DNA of 37,121 nt from contig JAFCFS010000003.1 in NCBI GenBank assembly GCA_017608525.1, positions 1 through 37,121 of the forward strand, written 5' to 3'. Below, piece after piece: positions 1 to 7,324 of this stretch. The notes beneath the pieces are model-generated. The model was not told the origin of the DNA and did not search any database. It was given only the letters and a program-made list of their open reading frames with translations. The DNA comes from Candidatus Woesearchaeota archaeon (lineage in GTDB: Archaea; Nanobdellota; Nanobdellia; SCGC-AAA011-G17; GW2011-AR17). The position numbers and the translations under genes are program-made. The stretch's first letter is position 1; each line of letters starts with the position of its first letter.

Positions 1-1
1 G

Positions 2-433
2 GTATTCGATTTTATAGTCTCAAATATAAAAAAGAAGAAACTTGAAGTATACTCCTTAATAAGACCCTATGGTTTGAGGAGCTATATCTTCATTGAAGCA
101 AGATCAAGAGAAGACGCAAATGAAGCATGTTATGGAATTCCCTATGCAAGAGGAGTATTGCAAAAGGAAATATCATATGAAGAAATCAAACCAATGATAG
201 AGCAAGTGAAGGTGCAGATAAATATACAACCAAATGATATTGTTGAAATAATCTCTGGGCCATTTAAGAGGGAAAAGGCAAAAGTAATAAGGATAGATAA
301 ACAAAAAGAAGAAGTAATTGTTGAACTTCTCGAAGCTGCTGTTCCAATCCCTGTAACTTTAAAGCTCGACTCTGTTAAGGTTATAAGGAGAGAGGAGGAG
401 GAAGAAACAGAAGAGGAAAAGAAAGAGGAATAA
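2..433 (+). CDS. spt5: Transcription elongation factor Spt5/NusG (NGN + KOW), 5' partial
   Basis: Frame is open to the left edge ([33 protein letters not shown]...); KOW-like [23 protein letters not shown]; directly upstream of L11 as in archaea. The track start (TTG at 74) is internal. Confidence 0.9.
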   Translation, partial: VFDFIVSNIKKKKLEVYSLIRPYGLRSYIFIEARSREDANEACYGIPYARGVLQKEISYEEIKPMIEQVKVQINIQPNDIVEIISGPFKREKAKVIRIDKQKEEVIVELLEAAVPIPVTLKLDSVKVIRREEEEETEEEKKEE

Positions 434-434
434 A

Positions 435-1085
435 ATGGGGAAAAAAGAAAAAATCGAAACGCTTGTTGAAGGAGGAAAAGCAACAGCTGCCCCACCAATC
501 GGAAGTACTCTCGGGCCATTGGGTGTTAATGTTGGTGAGGTTGTGGCAGAAATAAACAAAAAGACAGAAGCATTTAAGGGGATGAAGGTTCCAGTGAAAA
601 TTATTGTTGATACCGAAGACAAATCATTTGAGGTAGAGGTTGGAACTCCTCCAATTTCACAATTAATAAAAAAGGAATTAGGTATTGAAAAGGGATCCGG
701 TGAACCAAACAAACTGAAAGTAGGAAATTTGGCAATTGAACAAATAATTAAAATCGCAAAAATGAAAATTGGTTCCATGCTTGTTAACTCATTAAAAAAT
801 GCTGTAAAATGTGTTGTCGGAAGTTGTGTGTCTATGGGTGTATTAGTTGAAAGTAAAGAGCCGAAGATTGTTTTGAAGGAAATAGACGAAGGAGTTTATG
901 ATAAAGAAATAAATAACGAGATCACTGAAGCAAAACCTGAAAAAATAGAAAAATTAAAGAATGATCTTTCACTAATACAGGAAAAGTATAAAAAAGAAAT
1001 AGAAAAAGTAGAGGAGAAGAAACCAGAAGAAGAAAAGAAAGAAGAGGAGAAGAAGGAGGAAGAAACAAAAAAAGAAAAAGAATGA
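435..1085 (+). CDS. rpl11: Ribosomal protein uL11 with Glu/Lys-rich C-terminal tail
   Basis: [31 protein letters not shown]..., [13 protein letters not shown]; tail [25 protein letters not shown]. Confidence 0.96.
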   Translation: MGKKEKIETLVEGGKATAAPPIGSTLGPLGVNVGEVVAEINKKTEAFKGMKVPVKIIVDTEDKSFEVEVGTPPISQLIKKELGIEKGSGEPNKLKVGNLAIEQIIKIAKMKIGSMLVNSLKNAVKCVVGSCVSMGVLVESKEPKIVLKEIDEGVYDKEINNEITEAKPEKIEKLKNDLSLIQEKYKKEIEKVEEKKPEEEKKEEEKKEEETKKEKE

Positions 1086-1088
1086 GAT

Positions 1089-1179
1089 GGGGCTGTAAGA
1101 TAGCCTGGTCTAGTCTCTCGGATTTGGGATCCGAAAACCCCGGTTCAAATGCCTTTGGCTGAAAGTCCGGGCAGCCCCA
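1089..1179 (+). tRNA. tRNA-Pro (anticodon TGG at 1125-1127), containing an intron
   Basis: Acceptor GGGGCTG/CAGCCCC; D stem AGAT/GTCT; anticodon stem TCGGA/TCCGA with loop TTTGGGA; T stem CCCGG/CCGGG. The T loop becomes canonical TTCAAAT only after removing 16 nt. No encoded CCA. Confidence 0.93.
1150..1165 (+). other. Predicted 16-nt tRNA intron at position 59/60 (T loop) with bulge-helix-bulge
   Basis: CCCGG-TTCA-AAT-GCC-TTT-GGC-TGAA-AGT-CCGGG: 4-bp central helix TTCA:TGAA flanked by 3-nt bulges AAT and AGT on opposite strands, outer helix = T stem, inner helix GCC:GGC. Cutting AA^T and AG^T rejoins TTCAAA+T. Confidence 0.87.
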
Positions 1180-1189
1180 TCGAAGAAAA

Positions 1190-1202
1190 AAATTTATAAA
1201 TA
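1190..1202 (+). promoter_or_regulatory. TATA-box-like element upstream of rpl37ae
   Basis: aaatttataaata just upstream of ATG 1214. Confidence 0.5.
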
Positions 1203-1213
1203 AAAAAATAAAA

Positions 1214-1423
1214 ATGGGAACAAAGAAGGTTAAATCAGCTGGTAGATTTGGAGCAAGGTATGGAAAGACAATAAGGGGAAAAGTCGCAGCAATCGAAGCT
1301 GTACAAAGACGAAAACATAAATGCCCCTATTGTGAAAGGCTTACAGTAAGAAGGGTTGCTGCAGGAATATGGGAATGTAAAAAATGTCATGCTAAATTTA
1401 CTGGAAAAGCATACAGACCTTAA
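1214..1423 (+). CDS. rpl37ae: Ribosomal protein eL43 (L37Ae)
   Basis: GTKKVKSAGRFGARYGKTIRGKVAAIE, CPYCERLTVRRVAAGIWECKKCHAKFTGKAYRP zinc ribbon. Confidence 0.96.
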   Translation: MGTKKVKSAGRFGARYGKTIRGKVAAIEAVQRRKHKCPYCERLTVRRVAAGIWECKKCHAKFTGKAYRP

Positions 1424-1425
1424 AA

Positions 1426-1563
1426 ATGCCATTATACAAATGCTTTAATTGCGGAAAAGAAGTAAAAAAGGAGTATGTAAAAAGAAAGGTGAGATGCCCA
1501 TACTGCGGCGGTAGAATCATATATAAACCGAGAACTGTTGAAACGATAGTAAAGGCTGAATAA
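1426..1563 (+). CDS. rpoP: DNA-directed RNA polymerase subunit P (Rpb12-like), 45 aa, absent from ORF track
   Basis: Manual translation MPLYKCFNCGKEVKKEYVKRKVRCPYCGGRIIYKPRTVETIVKAE*; CxxC...CxxC zinc ribbon; next to L37Ae. Confidence 0.95.
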   Translation: MPLYKCFNCGKEVKKEYVKRKVRCPYCGGRIIYKPRTVETIVKAE

Positions 1564-1564
1564 A

Positions 1565-1903
1565 ATGGAAATACCAAAACATGTAGAAGAAAAAATTGTA
1601 CAGCTACAATTGATAGAGCAAGCATTACAAAACATAACACTACAAAAACAAACATTTCAGACGCAATTGTTGGAAATCGAATCGGCAATGAAAGAACTTG
1701 AAAAAACTGAGGGACCTGTCTATAAAATTGTCGGCGGAATAATGGTTCTATCGAATAAAGATGAGCTAAAAAAAGAGCTTCAGTCAAGAAAAGAAATTAT
1801 AGAGTTAAGAATAAAAAATTTAAAAAAGCAAGAGGGCACAACAAAAGAAAGAGCTGAAAGATTACAAGCTGAGGTAACAAAAGAGCTTGAGCCGAAAAAA
1901 TGA
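1565..1903 (+). CDS. pfdB: Prefoldin subunit beta
   Basis: Coiled-coil protein with EGPVYKIVGGIMVLSNKDELKKELQSRKE; position after RpoP. Confidence 0.92.
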   Translation: MEIPKHVEEKIVQLQLIEQALQNITLQKQTFQTQLLEIESAMKELEKTEGPVYKIVGGIMVLSNKDELKKELQSRKEIIELRIKNLKKQEGTTKERAERLQAEVTKELEPKK

Positions 1904-2151
1904 AAAAAGGTGATGATTTAATCGAGCTCATAGATTTACTTGCGCAAATTATGGAAGATGAGGGCGTACCTAGAAATATAAAAGAGAAGATTAAAAAAGC
2001 TATTGAGGCTTTAGAGGATAGAAGCAAGGACATAAAAATAAAAATAAATAGGGCATTGCAGGAACTTGACGAAATTTCAGACGACCCAAGCCTTCCATCA
2101 TACATAAGACCGCAACTTTGGAATATAGCTAGTTCGCTGGAAAGCTTATAG
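1900..2151 (+). CDS. UPF0147 family protein
   Basis: LAQIMEDEGVPRNIKEKIKKA...LDEISDDPSLPSYIRPQLWNIASSLE; 4-nt overlap with pfdB. Confidence 0.88.
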   Translation: MKKGDDLIELIDLLAQIMEDEGVPRNIKEKIKKAIEALEDRSKDIKIKINRALQELDEISDDPSLPSYIRPQLWNIASSLESL

Positions 2152-2203
2152 AAAGTTTTATATATGCTTAAACAATTCCAAAATTAGAAGGGGGAAAATA
2201 AAA

Positions 2204-2623
2204 ATGAAGAAGATTTTAAAAAAGATCAAAAGTAAAATTGTCAAAAATGAAGACTTTGATTACCCTAATGAATTTGGTGAAGATTACTTAGAACTTGAAG
2301 AATTTAGTAGAATCACAGAAGACAAAGAAAAGATTGTTGTTAGGCCATATGTTCTAAAGGATTTCGAAGATATAAAGCCTGTCATAGACTCATTAAGGGA
2401 AGGGAATACAATTGTTCTTTTGGATGTTGCTCCTCTAAGAGACAGGGATATAATTGAGCTTAAAAGAGCAATAAACAAACTGAAGAAAACATGTGAGGCA
2501 ATTAATGGGGATATTGCCGGCTTGGGTGAAAATTTAGTAATTGCCACACCATCATTTGCATACGTTTATAGGCAACAACCGCAAACTGAAGAGAAAAAAG
2601 AAACAAGTGAGGAAAGTTTTTAA
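2204..2623 (+). CDS. sepF: Cell division protein SepF (archaeal SepF/DUF552)
   Basis: VRPYVLKDFEDIKPVIDSLREGNTIVLLDVAPLRDRDIIELKRAINKLKKTCEAINGDIAGLGENLVIATPSF. Confidence 0.9.
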   Translation: MKKILKKIKSKIVKNEDFDYPNEFGEDYLELEEFSRITEDKEKIVVRPYVLKDFEDIKPVIDSLREGNTIVLLDVAPLRDRDIIELKRAINKLKKTCEAINGDIAGLGENLVIATPSFAYVYRQQPQTEEKKETSEESF

Positions 2624-2669
2624 TTTTTGAGTAAAAAACTTTAAATAATTTTCTTCTTTAGATTATTTC

Positions 2670-3197
2670 ATGGCTGAATTAAAGAACCAAGTATGCCCTC
2701 TTTGTCATAAAAAAACTTTAACTTTAACTGAAGAATTGGTTGATATTCCTTATTTTGGAAAAACTTACATATTTTCTATGAAATGTTCAAACTGCAAATT
2801 TTTTAAAAGTGACGTTGAGGCTGCAGAAAGAAAAGAGCCATGCAAAATCGTCTTTACTATAGAGGGTGCAGAAGATTTGAAAATCAGGGTTGTTAAAAGT
2901 TCTGAAGCAACTATTAAAATACCCCAACTAAGGATGAGTGTTACTCCTGGTCCAGCTTCTATTGGTTATGTGTCGAATATAGAAGGAGTTCTCGAGAGAT
3001 TTTCAGAGATATTGAAAATGGAATTGGATTCCGAAGATAAAGAAGTAAGGAAAAGGGCAAAGCAACTTCTAAAAAAAATAAGAAAAGTTAAATGGGGTGA
3101 TATGAAACTTAAAATAATAATCGAAGATCCTAGTGGAAATTCTGCAATAATTTCACCTAAGGCTTCTGTTTCTAAACTTAAAATATCCAAAAAATAG
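2670..3197 (+). CDS. ZPR1 zinc-finger domain protein
   Basis: CPLCHKK...DIPYFGKTYIFSMKCSNCKFFKSDVE; TPGPASIGYVSNIEGVLERF. Confidence 0.92.
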   Translation: MAELKNQVCPLCHKKTLTLTEELVDIPYFGKTYIFSMKCSNCKFFKSDVEAAERKEPCKIVFTIEGAEDLKIRVVKSSEATIKIPQLRMSVTPGPASIGYVSNIEGVLERFSEILKMELDSEDKEVRKRAKQLLKKIRKVKWGDMKLKIIIEDPSGNSAIISPKASVSKLKISKK

Positions 3198-3233
3198 AAA
3201 ATTTATTTAATAACCATGTATTTCGTTTGCAGG

Positions 3234-3917
3234 ATGGAAATTTATGCACATAGAGGAGCAATAACCTTTGCACCTGAGAATACATTAAAGGCTGTAAAAA
3301 AGGCGATTGAGCTGGGTGTAGATGGTGTTGAAATAGATGTAAGGTTAACAAAAGACAAGGAGCTTGTTGTTATACACGATAAAAAAGTTGATAGGACAAC
3401 AAACGGAAAAGGCCATGTGCATTCTTTTACGTTGGAAGAGATTAAAGAACTGGAAATTAAAGGTGGAGAAAAAATCCCAACTTTAGAGGAGGTTCTGAAG
3501 GAAACAAAAATGAAGTGCAAATTGAATATAGAACTAAAAATATCTGGTGCAGAGGAAAAAGCAATTGAACTTATAGAAAAATACGAAATGAAAAACTATG
3601 TTGTTATCTCTTCTTATAAGCATAACGTTGTTAAGAGAATAAAGGAAATCGATAAAGGCATAGAAGCTGCTTTGCTTGTTATTGGAAGGAAAGGAAAAAA
3701 TTATGTACCTTTGGTTAAAAAATTCAAAGCAAACGGAATACATATTCTATTGAATAAGGTAACAAAGGAGATGGTAGAAAAATTGCATCAGGAAGGTTAT
3801 TTCATAAGGGTTTATTCTCTATCAATGAAAAAAAAGCAAGATAAGAAATGTGCAGATAATTTAAGAAGTATTGGTGTTGACGGTTTGATAACATTTTATC
3901 CAGAAATATTAAAATGA
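3234..3917 (+). CDS. Glycerophosphodiester phosphodiesterase
   Basis: MEIYAHRGAITFAPENTLKAVKKAIELGVDGVEIDVRLTKDKELVVIHDKKVDRTTNGKG. The track start 3216 is possible, but ATG 3234 fits the family better. Confidence 0.93.
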   Translation: MEIYAHRGAITFAPENTLKAVKKAIELGVDGVEIDVRLTKDKELVVIHDKKVDRTTNGKGHVHSFTLEEIKELEIKGGEKIPTLEEVLKETKMKCKLNIELKISGAEEKAIELIEKYEMKNYVVISSYKHNVVKRIKEIDKGIEAALLVIGRKGKNYVPLVKKFKANGIHILLNKVTKEMVEKLHQEGYFIRVYSLSMKKKQDKKCADNLRSIGVDGLITFYPEILK

Positions 3918-4558
3918 AAATAATTTTTTTTGATGCGGAATGTGAAGTCGATATTAATTTTTTAAAAAAATTTAGTTCCAACATTAGAGTCGGTCTTGTT
4001 TCTACAATACAATTTTCAAAATATCTCGATAAGGCAAAGAAGATAATTAAAAATTCGATCATTGGAGGGGAGATTATCGGTTGCAATCTGGAAAATGCTA
4101 TAAAAATTAAAGATGATGTTGACGCTTTTCTGTATATTGGAACTGGAAAATTTCATCCAATACAAATCTCTCTAGCTACAGAAAAAGATGTTTATATTGC
4201 CAATCCGGTAACAAAAGTCATAGAAAAATTGAACAAAAGAATTGTAGAGAAAAGGAAAAGGGCAATAAAGGGAGCCTATCTTAAATTTTTATCTTCAAAA
4301 AAAATCGGGATGCTTGTTTCAACAAAAATTGGGCAAAAAGATTTAAAAGGTGCTCTCGATTTTAAAAAAAGTTTGAAAGACAAAGAAACTTTTATTTTTC
4401 TATTTGATACACTAAGGTTTGAGGAGCTTGAAAACTTTAGAGAAATTGAGGTTTGGGTTAATACTGCATGCCCAACAATTGCCTACGAGGATTTTGAAAA
4501 GTTTGGAAAGCCGATAATTAACTTAAAAGACTTAAAAAAATTCATAAATAATCTTTAA
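3914..4558 (+). CDS. Dph2-like diphthamide synthase homologue lacking the N-terminal domain
   Basis: IIGCNLENAIK, DAFLYIGTGKFHPIQISLAT, VSTKIGQ, WVNTACPTIAYEDFEKFGKPI; only 214 aa; 4-nt overlap with GDPD. Confidence 0.82.
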   Translation: MKIIFFDAECEVDINFLKKFSSNIRVGLVSTIQFSKYLDKAKKIIKNSIIGGEIIGCNLENAIKIKDDVDAFLYIGTGKFHPIQISLATEKDVYIANPVTKVIEKLNKRIVEKRKRAIKGAYLKFLSSKKIGMLVSTKIGQKDLKGALDFKKSLKDKETFIFLFDTLRFEELENFREIEVWVNTACPTIAYEDFEKFGKPIINLKDLKKFINNL

Positions 4559-5762
4559 TAGATTTTTGTGCATTTATCTCTTTTAGCAATTTGCTCCTCT
4601 TAAGGAATTTTTCGATGGGGATCTTAAGCCTTTCATTCACATCCCTCTTTAGATCTTCAAAACTTTCAAATTCTTTTGGTTTTTTATTAAATACGTTTCT
4701 TGATAGCTCCCTAAGTATTCCAACACCGCAAGGTGCATAGTATTCTTCTCTTGCTTCCCTAAGAACGAGAACAGAAGCTTGCCTTTTAATTTTTTTCAAA
4801 TATTCTACAACTGCCAACCTATTGCTGTAGTATGCACCAGTAACATTTGAAGCGTATGTTTTTCTCCCAAAGAAATTTTCATAATCCTCCATAAAAAATG
4901 TAGCGATTCCTGGATTCCAACAGCTTCCAGGTATTTTTGCTTCTATGACTTCAAAACTCCATTGCCTCGGGAACATTATTATTTCATAATGATTCCCAAC
5001 GTAATCTCCATAAAAAACAAGGTATTTATCAACCCATTCATAACTCCTAACATCCTCCAAAATTTTTTTAGAAATAGTATCGTCAACACATGTTATACTC
5101 CATCTTGTTGGAACAAATTTTCTATGAAATTTCAGACCCAAAAGTCCGGCAGATAATATCCTTGTGATTTGAGTGATTGTGAAATTGGATTTATACAATT
5201 CCATAATAGCATCGGAAGCCTTTAACGAATCATCCGAAACAACATAGTCAACCTTTCTATGAATTTTTGGGTTTTCCTGCGGAACAATTTTTTTTAGTGG
5301 CGCGGGATTTCCAATTGGTGGTGCATGCAAATCCAATGATATTTGTAATTTGGGTTTTTTCTTTAAAAAAAGTTCAACATCGCATTCTTTATTTGCCATA
5401 GATACTTCCTGCATTGTTTCAATGACCCTTCCCTTGAAATTTTTTATACCAATTTTGATTCTTGAATAAATCATTGCGCCCCTATTTTGAAGTATATCTT
5501 CAATTGAAAAATTCATTTTAAACCATTCTTCAGGCCCTGAGAGTTCACACAATTTTCTTTCTTCCCTTGGTGGTGCAAGAATACCTGCATAAACATTTGG
5601 GTAACCAGTATGACCAACAAAAAAATCGGGTGGGGATGTTCCAAGAAAATTTAATTTTATTTTTTTTGGAGCATACTTTCTAATTTTTGCCATTATTGGA
5701 CAAAATTTCCTTCCACACAATGCAGGATTTTTTCCTTTGCATCTCAAACAAATTGGTTCCAT
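4542..5762 (-). CDS. Nre family archaeal DNA repair protein with C-terminal PIP-like motif
   Basis: N-terminal CLRCKGKNPALCGRKFCP zinc finger; GTSPPDFFVGHTGYPNVYAGILAPP; C-terminal QKSIKDYL. Confidence 0.9.
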   Translation of the reverse strand: MEPICLRCKGKNPALCGRKFCPIMAKIRKYAPKKIKLNFLGTSPPDFFVGHTGYPNVYAGILAPPREERKLCELSGPEEWFKMNFSIEDILQNRGAMIYSRIKIGIKNFKGRVIETMQEVSMANKECDVELFLKKKPKLQISLDLHAPPIGNPAPLKKIVPQENPKIHRKVDYVVSDDSLKASDAIMELYKSNFTITQITRILSAGLLGLKFHRKFVPTRWSITCVDDTISKKILEDVRSYEWVDKYLVFYGDYVGNHYEIIMFPRQWSFEVIEAKIPGSCWNPGIATFFMEDYENFFGRKTYASNVTGAYYSNRLAVVEYLKKIKRQASVLVLREAREEYYAPCGVGILRELSRNVFNKKPKEFESFEDLKRDVNERLKIPIEKFLKRSKLLKEINAQKSIKDYL

Positions 5763-5792
5763 AATAAGAAAAAAGAATAGGTTATTTATAAA

Positions 5793-6254
5793 TTATTTAA
5801 AAAAATCTTCCAAAAATTTTTCAATGTTATTAATTTCTCTCGATTCCTTTCCATAATTGCTTGCATCGATTTTCTCTTCAAAAATACCGTCAGCTATTCT
5901 TTCCCCATTTTTGTTTTCTTTATCTATCTTAACTAAATCTATATATCCGTCAAAATTTTTATCAATAGCAACAGCATTCAAAGTATTTTTTCCGTACTCC
6001 CACAATCTCCCAATTATTAGATCACTTTCTTTGTCTCCGTTTCTGTCAACAAAATAAATCTTTGCAACATAGTCGTATTTTCCATCATTATTATAATCCC
6101 CAAATGTAAATCTTGGTATCGGCAATTTCAATTTAAAATTCAAAATTTTTAGTTCCCTTTTTACTATGTCTCCCTTAAATACTTTTTTCTCAACGCATCC
6201 AGAACCAAATAAAGCTGCAACACCCACAATAATTGATAATTTGCTTTTTTTCAT
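5793..6254 (-). CDS. Predicted lipoprotein with repeated acidic D-x-N/D-x-D-G loops
   Basis: Signal MKKSKLSIIVGVAALFGSGC lipobox; DYNNDGKYD, DRNGDKESD, DKNFDGYID. Confidence 0.7.
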   Translation of the reverse strand: MKKSKLSIIVGVAALFGSGCVEKKVFKGDIVKRELKILNFKLKLPIPRFTFGDYNNDGKYDYVAKIYFVDRNGDKESDLIIGRLWEYGKNTLNAVAIDKNFDGYIDLVKIDKENKNGERIADGIFEEKIDASNYGKESREINNIEKFLEDFFK

Positions 6255-6345
6255 TTTCAGTGGAAAAGATAAGAGTGGTATAAAAATTTTTTGAAAATTT
6301 AATTAAAACGATAGCTTAATATACTTCATTTTATTCCTAATTATC

Positions 6346-6759
6346 ATGACTAAAAAACTAATAGATGTTGAAGAGGAAAAAAGGCTTCTTGAAAAGTTAA
6401 TCAACTATTATGAGAAGCTTTACCCAGGTGTCAAATTTAGTGTTGAAAAAAAAGTATTTACGCCTGAAGAAATTGGAGAAATTCTCTATACATTTGCTGG
6501 AGCAGAATCGGAAGCTACATTTGAAGAGGAAACAAAATTAATAATGGAGGAACTAAAAAGGGGTTACAATACGCCAGTAATACTTTTAAAGAAAGGCAAC
6601 GAATACATAATACTTGATGGGCACAGAAGGCTAAAAGTTGCATGGGAAAATTCATTAAACTGGCCTGCTTTCATTATTGTTCCGGACAAGGAGCTATCTT
6701 TTGGGATAGAAAAGATGATAATCGGAAAAATAAAGACCCTCTGGTTTAAAAAATTGTAA
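6346..6759 (+). CDS. ParB-like nuclease (ParB N-terminal) domain protein
   Basis: NTPVILLKKGNEYIILDGHRRLKVAWENSLNWPAFII. Confidence 0.75.
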   Translation: MTKKLIDVEEEKRLLEKLINYYEKLYPGVKFSVEKKVFTPEEIGEILYTFAGAESEATFEEETKLIMEELKRGYNTPVILLKKGNEYIILDGHRRLKVAWENSLNWPAFIIVPDKELSFGIEKMIIGKIKTLWFKKL

Positions 6760-6760
6760 A

Positions 6761-7324
6761 ATGTTCACACTAAGAGAATTAATTTATTTAGTAATTCTCA
6801 TTGGAGCTGTTGGTTATGTTTTTTCTGGTTTTATAAGAGCACCGAGACCATATTATGAATATTTTTACAGAAGGCGCTTCTTTGATTTGGAAGATTTTAA
6901 GTTTGCATGTATTGTCACAGCTCCTGCAATTTTATTTCACGAACTCGCTCATAAGTTTGTTGCCATGTCGTTTGGAATTCCTGCCTATTTTGAAATTTAC
7001 TGGACAGGAATTTTCATAGCAGTATTCCTTAAATTAATAAGGTCTCCGATTTTAATTGTTGCCCCAGGTTATGTTGTTCTTCCATTCGTGTCAAGCCATT
7101 TTCAAGATATGTTAATCTCGATTGCTGGGCCATTAACTAATCTGCTTCTTTATTTCATCAGCTCTATGTTATTGAAGTATAAGAAAAACTTAAAAAGAAA
7201 TGTTGCAATAGGTTTAGCCTTAAGCAAAAAAATAAACTTAATTTTATTTATATTCAATATGCTGCCAATACCACCATTAGACGGCTATCATGTCTTTTAT
7301 GACTTATTTAAAATTATTTTTTGA
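6761..7324 (+). CDS. Site-2 protease family (M50) membrane metalloprotease
   Basis: LFHELAHKFVAMSFGIPAYFEI (HExxH), SIAGPLTNLLL, NMLPIPPLDGYHVFYD. Confidence 0.92.
   Translation: MFTLRELIYLVILIGAVGYVFSGFIRAPRPYYEYFYRRRFFDLEDFKFACIVTAPAILFHELAHKFVAMSFGIPAYFEIYWTGIFIAVFLKLIRSPILIVAPGYVVLPFVSSHFQDMLISIAGPLTNLLLYFISSMLLKYKKNLKRNVAIGLALSKKINLILFIFNMLPIPPLDGYHVFYDLFKIIF

Noticed and set aside
1139-1171. tRNA T arm as evidence of a degenerate or pseudo tRNA
   Set aside because: Removing exactly the BHB-defined 16 nt gives a perfect canonical T arm, which favours an intron over decay.
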